A stretch of 64,000 bases of DNA from a virus, in the IMG/VR virus record IMGVR_UViG_3300036770_003135, positions 38,793-102,792 of that record. The stretch is one strand, 5' to 3'. Positions 27,501 through 35,364 of the stretch are shown one piece after another. The number at the start of each line of letters is the position of its first letter. The stretch's first letter is position 1. Position numbers and translations under genes: made by a program. The notes below the pieces were generated by a model. It saw only the letters and a program-made list of their open reading frames with translations. It ran no database searches and was not told the origin of the DNA.

Positions 27501-28085
27501 TATTTGATTCTTTAAATCGGTTGCTATGGTTGATGTAGAACCATTAAATTTCTCATAAACATTATTCAAATCGTTTGATAATATATTATAAGAACCACCT
27601 ACAAATGAAATTGAATTTATACCACTAGTACAACCTGTAAAATCAATTGAATAAGGTATTACGTTGAATTCAATACATTGAGTTACACAACTTAATGTAG
27701 TTGAACTTAAACATTCAAAACCAACAGTAGACTGGTCAACATTTGCTATTGTCAAAATTGACCAAGAAGGTCCCGCATCATAACCTGAAAGACCCAATAC
27801 TCTTGTTACAAACAATTGGTTAGATTGTTGTAAGTATGCTTTTGCGATATATGCTGCCTCATACTTAGGGATTTGTGTGTTAACGAATTTCTCTGCTGAT
27901 GTCCCTCCAAAATAAGTTGAAAATTCATCAAAGTTGGTAATAAAGATTGGTTCGAAGGCAGGACCTTTAATAGTCTCACCAACAATACCTAACGTTGTAA
28001 CACCAACACTTTGAGAAACAAAACTTAAATCAACCTCGGAAGTGTAAACACCAGGAGAAACAAAAACTTTATTGCTTGTTGCCAT
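24501..28085 (-). CDS. Tail sheath protein with large inserted domains
   Basis: The contractile sheath subunit. The start is diagnostic (VFVSPGVYTSEVDLS), as is the end (GKIYVKPTKALEFIDITFYI), the conserved C-terminal domain that locks subunits together. The upstream part of that domain includes RIDPIATFSD-like and NKTMQIRESALDRINVRR segments. At 1194 residues it is nearly twice T4 gp18 (659). The excess lies between about residues 90 and 470 in Ser/Thr-rich, Cys-containing beta domains that probably form outward-facing knobs. A terminator follows directly and a TATTTAT motif precedes it. Confidence 0.92.
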   Translation of the reverse strand: MATSNKVFVSPGVYTSEVDLSFVSQSVGVTTLGIVGETIKGPAFEPIFITNFDEFSTYFGGTSAEKFVNTQIPKYEAAYIAKAYLQQSNQLFVTRVLGLSGYDAGPSWSILTIANVDQSTVGFECLSSTTLSCVTQCIEFNVIPYSIDFTGCTSGINSISFVGGSYNILSNDLNNVYEKFNGSTSTIATDLKNQILGVINTPSSSAYSINYFGVISGGTYDTLTGYTASTNVFGVDNVSSDLSNYSAPVNDTWYYATFDNIGNNDYTGYSFYNVVDTIVETSSKSNCASFYSYQVSSSTISTVVGGINYNTNTINLCLPLTATTADITAMTVTFSACTTGVTSESVIQASVENNVDFSALTKSYTLTSEDGTAISAWTVNIVLPGTCGTCTTGNTGTFPTPTITTCYSGTVTGLTYVYTGTSFIEYDNLVLATLRSRGLATYGSDNGAVYDVDDLSNVTMNCSGTYSAVTKNPFSTFGINVTNKDNESFFFETSFTNSDTNYISKVFGKTNFGKPRNLVPLFVEEEYYTLLNYAYRKGYIRGLNCNLTALPNARQGIDTTTIGWYLDRYQSPSSPWVVSELRGNKVFRLFKFVTISDGDAANTEVKISIRNISFNNGTFDVIVRNFFDTDANPVVLESFTNLAMNPNENNYIATRIGTVDGEYQLNSKYIMVEMNLDAPEDALPCGFEGYTIREYGGATPPFPIYKEKYDYPGEVVYNPPFGSGLGVDDAVLSNGDNFRRTYLGISDTVGIDVDMFKYKGKQLPLNIACDTTADNWAYKTRGYHMDINASGITIQGAYTTSGTPEFFVGASPFTSDPSDETNQYYRLFARKFTLLCAGGFDGWDIYREYRTNGDRFVIGKAGYLKGASNSCSTKYPSASGWGAFKQITVGDNTQDYANTDYYAYLLGQQTFANPEAVNINVFVTPGVDYYNNSNLVESAIEMIEFSRADSIYIVTTPDYNMFTPTLGDSQDLVLPQEAVDRLEDLVLDSNYTATYYPWVLTRDSVNNTQIYLPPTAEVCKNLALTDNIAFPWFAAAGYTRGIVNAVKARKKLTQEDRDVLYKGRINPIATFSDIGTVIWGNKTMQIRESALDRINVRRLLLQARKLISAVSVRLLFEQNDEKVRQDFLDAVNPILDAIRRDRGLYDFRVTVSSEPADLDRNQLTGKIYVKPTKALEFIDITFYITPTGASFENI

Positions 28086-28114
28086 TTTTTTTAGTTTAAA
28101 TAATTTATTTTTAG

Positions 28115-28121
28115 ATAAATA
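28115..28121 (-). promoter_or_regulatory. TATTTAT late-promoter-like motif before the sheath gene
   Basis: TATTTAT on the coding strand, 29 nt before the sheath ATG at 28085 (extended TTAATATTTATC). No TTTG element lies at the host -33 spacing. Confidence 0.45.
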
Positions 28122-28172
28122 TTAAGCAAAACAACAAAATTCTTTACTTTGGTATATGTATATATAAATTGA

Positions 28173-28188
28173 GTAGAATAAATTCTAC
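28173..28188 (+). promoter_or_regulatory. Palindromic operator candidate before the RHH-like gene
   Basis: A perfect 16-bp inverted repeat GTAGAATAAATTCTAC ends 12 nt before the ATG at 28201. A third half-site TTCTAC lies at 28194-28199. Ribbon-helix-helix repressors commonly bind such short repeats in their own promoters. Confidence 0.55.
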
Positions 28189-28200
28189 CTTTTTTCTACT

Positions 28201-28365
28201 ATGGATAAAGAGGTTAAAAAAATAAAAAATTTAAAGATATCAATTGAGGTTCATAACCTTTTAAAAAACTATTGTGATAAAAATGGTATTAAAATGTATC
28301 GTTTTTTGGAAAGACTGATAGTTGAGAAGTGTAAGGAAAAAAAAGATATATATGGTGATGTTTAA
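28201..28365 (+). CDS. Small ribbon-helix-helix-like DNA-binding protein
   Basis: A 54-residue plus-strand gene. The sequence has a basic start (MDKEVKKIKN) and a strand LKISIEV, followed by two helices (HNLLKNYCDKNG and MYRFLERLIVEKCKEK). This is the strand-helix-helix order and size of Arc/MetJ/CopG-type repressors. A palindrome and an extra half-site sit just upstream, so autoregulation and control of the divergent sheath gene are plausible. Its TAA overlaps the stop codon of the convergent 345-residue gene. The fold is assigned by eye and not proven. Confidence 0.6.
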   Translation: MDKEVKKIKNLKISIEVHNLLKNYCDKNGIKMYRFLERLIVEKCKEKKDIYGDV

Positions 28366-29399
28366 ATTAAAACACTATTTAAAACAATCTTTGATTCTAA
28401 AGATGGATTATCTTTCTCAACAATAAATTTTAAAGTATCATTTGTGTTTATTTGAATAGATGTTAAATCAGTACCATAAAAATCGTTATTGATATACACA
28501 TCATATGTTATAATATTTTCTGTATCTTCAACAACAATATCTGCGGTATACTCTATTTTTTGCATAACCATAGTAGAACCTGTTTTAACAATTAAATCCA
28601 AATTATATTTAGATGGGACGTAATCAACTTTCTTTTGTCTCTTAACTTTCTTTTCATCCACTTCCAATATTTGTAGAACTCTATTTACTGCTGGAGAAAC
28701 TTCAAATTCATTTTCATCTATTAAAAATCCCATCATAACAAAATCATAACTTTGAATGTAATATTTTCTTTTTTCCATATCCATTACTGATTCATCAGTT
28801 ATATTTGTCATTTTAATTGGTATGTAATGTCCTTTAATAATTTGATATGATTGTAGTGATGAAAACTTTTCAATAACAACTTTATTGAATTGGTTTAGTT
28901 CTCTCATTCTATTACATACAATTTTTACTTGGAATGTAATATCCACTGGAACTGGTTGTGGTATTTTATACACATCAACTCCAACTCTATTACCATCCCA
29001 AGTTGGAACTTGAGCATAAAAATATTGTCTTCTATTTGGTATTGTATATAAAGTAGCTGGGTTTGTACCATATTTTACTTCAGGAATTCTAACAATTGAA
29101 ATAAATGGCGGTTCAACATTTTTATCCAAATTTTGTAAATTCCAAGTTTCAGTAAATTGTGCCCAATTTTGTGTTGTTATTAATATATCAATTGTTGGTA
29201 TAACTTTACCATCAACAATAGTCTTTAATTCATTCTTAACAAAATCCAAAAAACCGCCATCCAAATCTGCGTGTAATAAAGACTTGGGTAAATATGTACC
29301 ATCTTTGTTAATCTTATCAACCAATTCTTTTCTCCTTTCTAAAAGAATCTTTGACTCAGTTAATGGTATATCTTTTTTTATTTTCTTTGGTAGTGGCAT
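28362..29399 (-). CDS. Neck or tail-terminator protein (possibly gp15-like)
   Basis: A 345-residue structural protein directly upstream of the sheath. Segments such as PPFISIVRIPEVKYG, YKIPQPVPVDITFQVKIVCN and FSSLQSYQIIKGHYIPIKMT, followed by DESVMDMEKRKYYIQSYDF, recall the organisation of T4 gp15, the tail terminator that caps the tube and sheath. The last 90 residues form an extra beta domain (IVVEDTENIITYDVYINNDF). It starts 2 nt after the stop of the 172-residue gene. The gp15 assignment rests on position and weak pattern similarity. Confidence 0.55.
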   Translation of the reverse strand: MPLPKKIKKDIPLTESKILLERRKELVDKINKDGTYLPKSLLHADLDGGFLDFVKNELKTIVDGKVIPTIDILITTQNWAQFTETWNLQNLDKNVEPPFISIVRIPEVKYGTNPATLYTIPNRRQYFYAQVPTWDGNRVGVDVYKIPQPVPVDITFQVKIVCNRMRELNQFNKVVIEKFSSLQSYQIIKGHYIPIKMTNITDESVMDMEKRKYYIQSYDFVMMGFLIDENEFEVSPAVNRVLQILEVDEKKVKRQKKVDYVPSKYNLDLIVKTGSTMVMQKIEYTADIVVEDTENIITYDVYINNDFYGTDLTSIQINTNDTLKFIVEKDNPSLESKIVLNSVLI

Positions 29400-29401
29400 A
29401 A

Positions 29402-29920
29402 TTACAATCCTCTAAATTCATTATCAACAACTGCCGAAGCTGTTATTGTTCTATAATATGGTTTATACCCCGCATAGTTATGTTTATTGTCAGATACAAC
29501 CCTTCCATCATTATTAACAACATAATATCTAATTCTATCCTCAGTTTCATTATAACCCAAATAATCCCCATAATTAATGTCAATTCCCAATTCATCCAAT
29601 TGTTTTTGATAAATTGAAAATCTCATATTACCAGGTTCGGTTTGGTTAATACCAGGTTTATTACCCGCAATCATTTTATTCTCAGGTGCTGATATTTGAA
29701 CATATCCTTTTAATTCAATTGGAGGTAGAAATTTAATTCCATCCTTTAATGCTTCACCATATACATCGTCAGTCTTTGTTTTCATTCTGTCTATACGATA
29801 TAATACTATGGTGAAGTTCATATCCCCATATAACCATTCCTCACCCATTGATATATCCAATTGATAATCACTCGCGTCAAAGAATTTACCAATTCTTGTT
29901 ATAGGTATTTTATTTGTCAT
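29402..29920 (-). CDS. Head-tail connector or neck protein (possibly gp14-like)
   Basis: A 172-residue protein translated just before the putative tail terminator. It is beta-rich and contains FSIYQKQLDELGIDINYGDY and RYYVVNNDGRV, a pattern seen in small head-completion proteins of contractile phages. T4 gp14 is longer (256). Its operon position and the presence of a gp13-like gene nearby support a neck role. The identity is tentative. Confidence 0.5.
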   Translation of the reverse strand: MTNKIPITRIGKFFDASDYQLDISMGEEWLYGDMNFTIVLYRIDRMKTKTDDVYGEALKDGIKFLPPIELKGYVQISAPENKMIAGNKPGINQTEPGNMRFSIYQKQLDELGIDINYGDYLGYNETEDRIRYYVVNNDGRVVSDNKHNYAGYKPYYRTITASAVVDNEFRGL

Positions 29921-29924
29921 ATTG

Positions 29925-29931
29925 ATAAATA
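29925..29931 (-). promoter_or_regulatory. TATTTAT late-promoter-like motif before the neck genes
   Basis: TATTTAT on the coding strand, 4 nt before the ATG at 29920 (extended TTAATATTTATC, identical to the sheath site). Confidence 0.45.
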
Positions 29932-29967
29932 TTAAGATATCAACTATTTTTATGTTAAAAATTTACT

Positions 29968-31734
29968 TTGAGTTTAACAGGTAAAACATCTAATCTTATT
30001 GAATCTAAAGCACTTGATATTTTGGACACATATTCAGGTGGAAATAACTTTATTTTAAAACTAAAACATCATAAAGAAACCAATAAGAAATTCTATCCAA
30101 CACGTTCACAAGCTGAATATATAATTAACTATCATTCAGTTGAACCAAAGGTTGCCAAGAAGTGGGTTAACATTGAACCCTATTTTGCAAATAAAATTGC
30201 AGATGAAAAAAATATGTTAACAATCCCAACTGATATTTGGGTTGAAAAGTTATTGGTGGATAAAGATAAATCATATCATATTTGGGGCAGATTTAACTCA
30301 GGTGACACTTTAACTGATATTTGGTTACCCAAGGCCGCATTATTAAAAACTCACAACACAGAGGAAGTTAAGATTGATTATTCAAAGTATGGTCATAGAC
30401 CCCCACTTGAACACCAAAAGATTGCAATAGAAAAATTGGTTGGTAGTAAAAGATTTATTTTAGCTGACGATATGGGATTGGGGAAGACCACGAGCACAAT
30501 CATCGCGGCACTTGAAACTGATATCAAAAAAATATTAATTATCTGTCCAGCGTCACTTAAAATAAATTGGGAAAGAGAAATTAGGAATTATACAGATAGA
30601 AGTGTTTATATATCGGAGGGAAAGAATTTCTCTACTGACCACGACTTTGTTATTGTGAATTATGATATTCTTAAAAACTTTTATGATTTAAAGAATAAAG
30701 AGAATTCACCAATAGTAAAAGCTAATTTTGATTTGGTTATAATTGATGAGGCTCATTATATTTCTAATCCCCAAGCAGCAAGAACAAAACTAATAAATGA
30801 CTTTGTAAAAAAATCAAAATATCTTTGGTTGTTAACAGGTACACCAATGACAAATAGACCAATCAATTATTACAATTTATTGAATCTAATTGAAAGTCCT
30901 GTTGCTCAAAATTGGATGGCTTATGTTATACGTTATTGTCAAGGTTATCAATTTAAAGCTGGGAATAGAAAAGTGTGGAATGTTAATGGTGCATCCAACT
31001 TGGAAGAGTTAAGAGATAGAACATCAAGACAAGTATTGAGGAGATTAAAAACTGATGTATTAGATTTACCTGAAAAAATTATTACCCCAATCTATTTGAG
31101 ATTAAAATCAAAAATGTATGAAGAATTGATGGGGGAATATTATGAGTGGTATAATAAACATCCAGAAGAATCAAAGTCATTGACCGTTCAATTCAACAAA
31201 CTTATGAAAGTAAGACAAGTTATTGCAGATGAGAAAGTTCAAGAGACAATTGGTTTAATTGAGAATATATTGGAACAAGGTAAAAAAGTAATTGTATTTA
31301 CTAACTTTACAGATAGTTTACAAAAAATACATTCCCATTTTGGGAAACAATCAGTTTATTTGGATGGGACTTGTAGTAAAGCTCAAAGACAATATTCTGT
31401 TGACCAATTTCAAGAAAATGATAAAATAAAAGTATTTGTTGGGAATGTTCAAGCAGCAGGTGTGGGTATCACATTAACTGCGGGTGAGGTTGTATTGTTT
31501 AATGACTTATCTTTTGTTCCCGCACATCACCAACAAGCGGAAGATAGAGCTTATAGATATGGTCAAAAAAATTGTGTTTCAGTTTATTATCCAATATTTG
31601 AAAACACAATTGAAGGAGTTATCTATGATATGTTGATTAACAAAAAGAATATAATTGATACTGTTATGGGTGACAATTTGGATAAGGCTGAATTCATTGA
31701 ACAAATTATGAATAAGATTAATAATGTTGATTAA
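29968..31734 (+). CDS. SNF2-family DNA helicase/translocase (UvsW or SMARCAL1-like)
   Basis: A superfamily 2 ATPase of 588 residues with all Snf2 motifs: I DDMGLGKT, II DEAH in VIIDEAHYIS, III LLTGTPMTN, V-like AAGVGITLTAG and VI QAEDRAYRYGQK. Single-polypeptide Snf2 proteins of the SMARCAL1 type anneal DNA and remodel forks; T4 UvsW does comparable work. The first codon is uncertain. The frame opens only after a TAA at 29956, so it would have to begin at TTG 29968. An ATG at 29952 is one nucleotide out of frame. Removing one A from the A5 run would give MLKFTLSLTGKT, a natural start. This is a single plus-strand gene between minus-strand tail genes. Confidence 0.9.
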   Translation: MSLTGKTSNLIESKALDILDTYSGGNNFILKLKHHKETNKKFYPTRSQAEYIINYHSVEPKVAKKWVNIEPYFANKIADEKNMLTIPTDIWVEKLLVDKDKSYHIWGRFNSGDTLTDIWLPKAALLKTHNTEEVKIDYSKYGHRPPLEHQKIAIEKLVGSKRFILADDMGLGKTTSTIIAALETDIKKILIICPASLKINWEREIRNYTDRSVYISEGKNFSTDHDFVIVNYDILKNFYDLKNKENSPIVKANFDLVIIDEAHYISNPQAARTKLINDFVKKSKYLWLLTGTPMTNRPINYYNLLNLIESPVAQNWMAYVIRYCQGYQFKAGNRKVWNVNGASNLEELRDRTSRQVLRRLKTDVLDLPEKIITPIYLRLKSKMYEELMGEYYEWYNKHPEESKSLTVQFNKLMKVRQVIADEKVQETIGLIENILEQGKKVIVFTNFTDSLQKIHSHFGKQSVYLDGTCSKAQRQYSVDQFQENDKIKVFVGNVQAAGVGITLTAGEVVLFNDLSFVPAHHQQAEDRAYRYGQKNCVSVYYPIFENTIEGVIYDMLINKKNIIDTVMGDNLDKAEFIEQIMNKINNVD

Positions 31735-32552
31735 TTTTTTTTATTTAAAATAAAAGAAGTCATTTTATTTTCAATATTTGAAATATTATTGGATATAAAA
31801 TTATTTAATTTCTCACAAATTTTTTCATCTATATCATTATTTTTATTTTTACACTCAAAAGTATTAAATCTTTTATTAATTGAAACCTGAAATGGTGCAT
31901 TTATATTTTTATTACTATGAAAAACATACAAATACCCATTTAGAATATATTCAAAAAATTTTGATGGGTTAGCTACAGTACATAACTTAATTTTACCTCC
32001 TTTTTTTCTATCGTCACAAACACCTAATATGTTCTTATATACTTTATACAATTCACTCGTACCAATATTTAATTCCCCTATTGTATCAAAATCAGGGACA
32101 ATAAAAACTTGGAAGTCATCAAAAATTCCATAATATAAAATTCCATATTCTTCTAATTTATTAATATCATCATTTTTAATAACATAATTAATATTTTCTT
32201 CTATTTTTTCAGAATTATCATATACTATATTAATCATATTTTTAACGTCATCACAACTTTTAATTTGTCCAATATCTTTTATAGGAAAATTTTTTTTGTG
32301 TTTATCAAAAAAATTTAGATAATCTACAAAATCTAAAATTTCGTCTTGACTAATACAATTTTGTTCAATTTTTTTTATTATCCAAATAAAATGATTCCAT
32401 TTTGGAAATAAATCCTTAATCACACCGAATTCTTCATCAGTTAAAATTTGTTTTTCAGTAACATATATATGTCTGATTACTTCAGGGTCTTGGATTTCAT
32501 TTATCACACCCATCATTGACTTCATTCTATCTATTTGTTCGTTAAGATTCAT
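31731..32552 (-). CDS. Unknown protein with capsid-targeting-like N-terminus
   Basis: A 273-residue protein of unknown function, rich in Lys, Asn and Ile. The first 19 residues (MNLNEQIDRMKSMMGVINE) are amphipathic and end in I-N-E, resembling T4 prohead-protease processing sites. The body has an alpha/beta look (ILYYGIFDDFQVFIVPDFDT, then GKIKLCTVANPSKFFEYILN) but no catalytic motif I can name. It converges with the SNF2 gene, their stop codons overlapping by 4 nt. It shares a 64-nt divergent promoter region with the SOD fusion gene. Confidence 0.65.
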   Translation of the reverse strand: MNLNEQIDRMKSMMGVINEIQDPEVIRHIYVTEKQILTDEEFGVIKDLFPKWNHFIWIIKKIEQNCISQDEILDFVDYLNFFDKHKKNFPIKDIGQIKSCDDVKNMINIVYDNSEKIEENINYVIKNDDINKLEEYGILYYGIFDDFQVFIVPDFDTIGELNIGTSELYKVYKNILGVCDDRKKGGKIKLCTVANPSKFFEYILNGYLYVFHSNKNINAPFQVSINKRFNTFECKNKNNDIDEKICEKLNNFISNNISNIENKMTSFILNKKN

Positions 32553-32569
32553 TTTAACTAAATTTATTT

Positions 32570-32576
32570 ATAAATA
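32570..32576 (-). promoter_or_regulatory. TATTTAT motif, minus side of a divergent promoter pair
   Basis: TATTTAT on the minus strand, 17 nt before the ATG at 32552, back to back with the plus-strand copy at 32605. Confidence 0.45.
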
Positions 32577-32604
32577 TAAATGATTAAAGTAATCTTTTAG
32601 AAGA

Positions 32605-32611
32605 TATTTAT
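32605..32611 (+). promoter_or_regulatory. TATTTAT motif, plus side of a divergent promoter pair
   Basis: TATTTAT on the plus strand (GATATTTATATTTT), 5 nt before the ATG at 32617. It shows that the motif follows the coding strand and not one fixed strand. Confidence 0.45.
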
Positions 32612-32616
32612 ATTTT

Positions 32617-35337
32617 ATGGAAAAGAAATTAGAACTATTAAAAGAAACTATATTATTAGGTGAAAGTTTAATAACTGAAGCTAAAAAAATTGGTATTGAT
32701 AAATTACCATATGGTTATGACTCATTAACCAGATTCATTGATGTAAAAACAATGAATGTTCATTACAACAACCACTATAAAGGATATGTTAAGAAACTTA
32801 ACGATGCCTTATCAAAAAAGAATTATGGTAATGTTGAATTGGAAGATATAATCAAATCAATAACAAGATATCCAAAAGTAATTAGAAATAATGGTGGTGG
32901 TGCTTACAACCATTCATTATTTTGGAAAATGTTATCCCCTAAGAAACAAACAATCAAAGGAGAAATATTAACCAAAATTAATAAAGAATTTGGGTCTTAC
33001 AAAGAATTTAAGAAGAAATTTGAAGAAGAATCTATTGGAAGATTTGGGTCAGGTTGGGCTTGGTTAGTTTTAACCAAAAACAACAGATTGAAAATTATGA
33101 CAACTCCAAATCAAGACAATCCACAAATGAATGACATTGATGGTGGTTATCCTTTATTGGGATTGGATTTATGGGAACACGCGTATTATTTGAAATATCA
33201 AAGTAAAAGAGATGAATACATTAAAAGGTTTTGGGATGTTGTGAATTGGGAATTTGTTAATGATGTTTATTTATCAAAATTAAAAACAAAATTAAAGGAA
33301 TCTATAAAATCTAATAAAGTTATTAATGAAGAAGGTTCATACAAAAATTTCAAATATAATCCAAAAAAAGATTTTGGTAAGGTTACTGAATTTATAAAGG
33401 AAAATGGTAGAATTAATCCAAAGGTATTTGATGTGATGTTACCTAAAGTATATCCAAAATGTTCACCTGAAATTATTAATGACTATAATAAAGACACACA
33501 TATAACAGAACCTTGTTTTGGAAAAATTAAAACCAATGATTGTGAAACAAACTATGGTGTAATAGGTGGTAAATATGCTGTAAGTCAAAGAGGTGGAATT
33601 GGTGAATGGTCAGTTATAAATTGGTTTGATGCGAACACCAAAGTTAGTGATAAAATATTAGAATATTTTGAAAAATACAATAAGGAGGGATTAGATTTTA
33701 TTAGTTGGTTTTTCAAATTGAAAAAAACCTTACTAAGTGATGATGGTATGTTTACTGGTGAATTGGCTGATTTTATAATGAATCCCCAAACTAAAAAGGG
33801 TACTTTAGATTATGGTTCATCTCGTGAAAGTTTGGCTATTGAAATCTTGAATAAAGAATATGGTAACTCAAATATTACTAGATTTTGTGATGGTGATGTA
33901 AGAGACAAATATAAAGGTCAAGATATGAAATTAACCATAGAGGATATTTCAGAATATATTCAAGTTAAACCAACAAGAGATTTATATGAAACTAATATTA
34001 ATGGTCAAGTAAAATATGTATTCAAAAGTAAAAACAAATATACACCTAATAATATTAACATATTTGCATTCATTGATAATATTAAAAACTATGTATTTTT
34101 TGATTCTAAAAATGTTGAGGTAAAGGATGATGGTACTGAATCAAAGGAAAGATATTCTTATATTTTTAAATCTGAAAACATTAAGTTTAAATCGGATAGA
34201 CTATACCTATCAAAAATTAATTTAACTGAATCTATAACAAAAAAAGAATTATTAAATGAAGTTAAATCTGATTTTCCGAATTTTAGAACTATGCGTAGTA
34301 TAATTCAAAGTGTTTATAATAAATGTGATAGTAATAATCCAATTGATGGTTGGGTTAATGGTTGTAAAGGTGATTTAAATATACCAGAATGTGGTGAAAC
34401 TAATATTGGTATTATTGGAGGTAAATATACTGAAGAAAGATATGGTGGAAAAGGTAATTGGTCATTAGTAAATAGATGGGATGCTAATAGTAATGTCCAT
34501 AGTGAAATTGAAAGAATATATAAAGAAGAAGCTGAAAAATTTAAAATTGAAAATAAAGTAAAAAAATACTCCATATCATTGAATCAATGGATTGATGAAA
34601 ATAGAGTTGAATTATTTTCAAATGATGGAAAATGGATTGATAGATTGGCAAAAATCTCAATTCAAAATTTTAAAGAAGGTTTAAAAAATGAAGAATATGG
34701 TAGAGATATAATTAATTTAGCTTTTGGGTTAGATAAATATAAACAAGACATTCAATATAAAATTAATTTTAATTGTGGGGGTTCAAAAGCGGACACCATA
34801 AAAGGACAAGACATTGTTTTAAAATTTGAAAATGAAGAACCAATACATTTCCAAATAAAATCTATAAAAGAAGGGTATGTTAAACTTTTCAATTCTGATA
34901 GGGGTAAGTATTATAGGGTGGCATCTTGGCATGAACACACAAAATATAAAGAAGAAAATGTCGATTTAATAGTTTACGTTAATCAAGAAAATAAAGAATA
35001 TATCATTTTTGACAATGATTATTCAAAAATAATAACAATACCAAATCCTAATTATAAAAGAAGTAATCTTGAAGGCGATGTAACTATACCTAAGTACATT
35101 TATTATTATGAAGAACCTTTTAAAACAAATATGACTAATATTGAGTTAATAGAACCACAATTAAAAGCTAAGACAAACCCAAGATTAGAAAAAGATAAAG
35201 ACCAATTAATTAAACTCTATCAAGAAAGAATGTCTTATTATAAGAACAAATTAAAAGAATTGGGAATAAATGATGAAAATATCTCTGAAGCTATTAGGTT
35301 TTATAAAAATAAAATAAATAAACTACTTTATAGTTAA
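32617..35337 (+). CDS. Fe/Mn superoxide dismutase fused to two nuclease-like repeats (packaged polyprotein candidate)
   Basis: A 906-residue protein in three parts. Residues about 29-222 are a complete Fe/Mn superoxide dismutase: LPYGYDSL at the start, metal ligands H49, H99, D184 and H188, and RFGSGWAWLVL, TTPNQDNP, LGLDLWEHAYY and FWDVVNWE. Two homologous domains follow (about 260-530 and 560-870). Each has a Cys/Gly module (GVIGGKY... then GGxGxWSxxNxxDAN) and a GQD...(V/I)xxQ/IxK-like core (D436...Q449-V-K451; D732...Q746-I-K748), resembling PD-(D/E)xK nucleases with Gln in place of Glu. A peptide of the form L-x-E-(S/T)-I...(I/L)-(N/T)-E lies before each part: at 8-21, at 226-238 and at 536-548. 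It has its own TATTTAT promoter. Confidence 0.85.
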   Translation: MEKKLELLKETILLGESLITEAKKIGIDKLPYGYDSLTRFIDVKTMNVHYNNHYKGYVKKLNDALSKKNYGNVELEDIIKSITRYPKVIRNNGGGAYNHSLFWKMLSPKKQTIKGEILTKINKEFGSYKEFKKKFEEESIGRFGSGWAWLVLTKNNRLKIMTTPNQDNPQMNDIDGGYPLLGLDLWEHAYYLKYQSKRDEYIKRFWDVVNWEFVNDVYLSKLKTKLKESIKSNKVINEEGSYKNFKYNPKKDFGKVTEFIKENGRINPKVFDVMLPKVYPKCSPEIINDYNKDTHITEPCFGKIKTNDCETNYGVIGGKYAVSQRGGIGEWSVINWFDANTKVSDKILEYFEKYNKEGLDFISWFFKLKKTLLSDDGMFTGELADFIMNPQTKKGTLDYGSSRESLAIEILNKEYGNSNITRFCDGDVRDKYKGQDMKLTIEDISEYIQVKPTRDLYETNINGQVKYVFKSKNKYTPNNINIFAFIDNIKNYVFFDSKNVEVKDDGTESKERYSYIFKSENIKFKSDRLYLSKINLTESITKKELLNEVKSDFPNFRTMRSIIQSVYNKCDSNNPIDGWVNGCKGDLNIPECGETNIGIIGGKYTEERYGGKGNWSLVNRWDANSNVHSEIERIYKEEAEKFKIENKVKKYSISLNQWIDENRVELFSNDGKWIDRLAKISIQNFKEGLKNEEYGRDIINLAFGLDKYKQDIQYKINFNCGGSKADTIKGQDIVLKFENEEPIHFQIKSIKEGYVKLFNSDRGKYYRVASWHEHTKYKEENVDLIVYVNQENKEYIIFDNDYSKIITIPNPNYKRSNLEGDVTIPKYIYYYEEPFKTNMTNIELIEPQLKAKTNPRLEKDKDQLIKLYQERMSYYKNKLKELGINDENISEAIRFYKNKINKLLYS

Positions 35338-35342
35338 TTTGA

Positions 35343-35349
35343 TATTTAT
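35343..35349 (+). promoter_or_regulatory. TATTTAT late-promoter-like motif before the gp13-like gene
   Basis: TATTTAT on the plus strand, 15 nt before the ATG at 35365. Confidence 0.45.
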
Positions 35350-35364
35350 AGATAAAAACTAACT

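Larger units (their letters stand above)
28086..28200. other. Divergent promoter region between sheath and RHH-like genes
   Basis: A 115-nt A/T-rich gap with the sheath TATTTAT motif (minus), the palindromic operator candidate (plus) and an A/T stretch TATATAAATT that could be the RHH gene's -10 region. Nothing else is seen. Confidence 0.5.
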
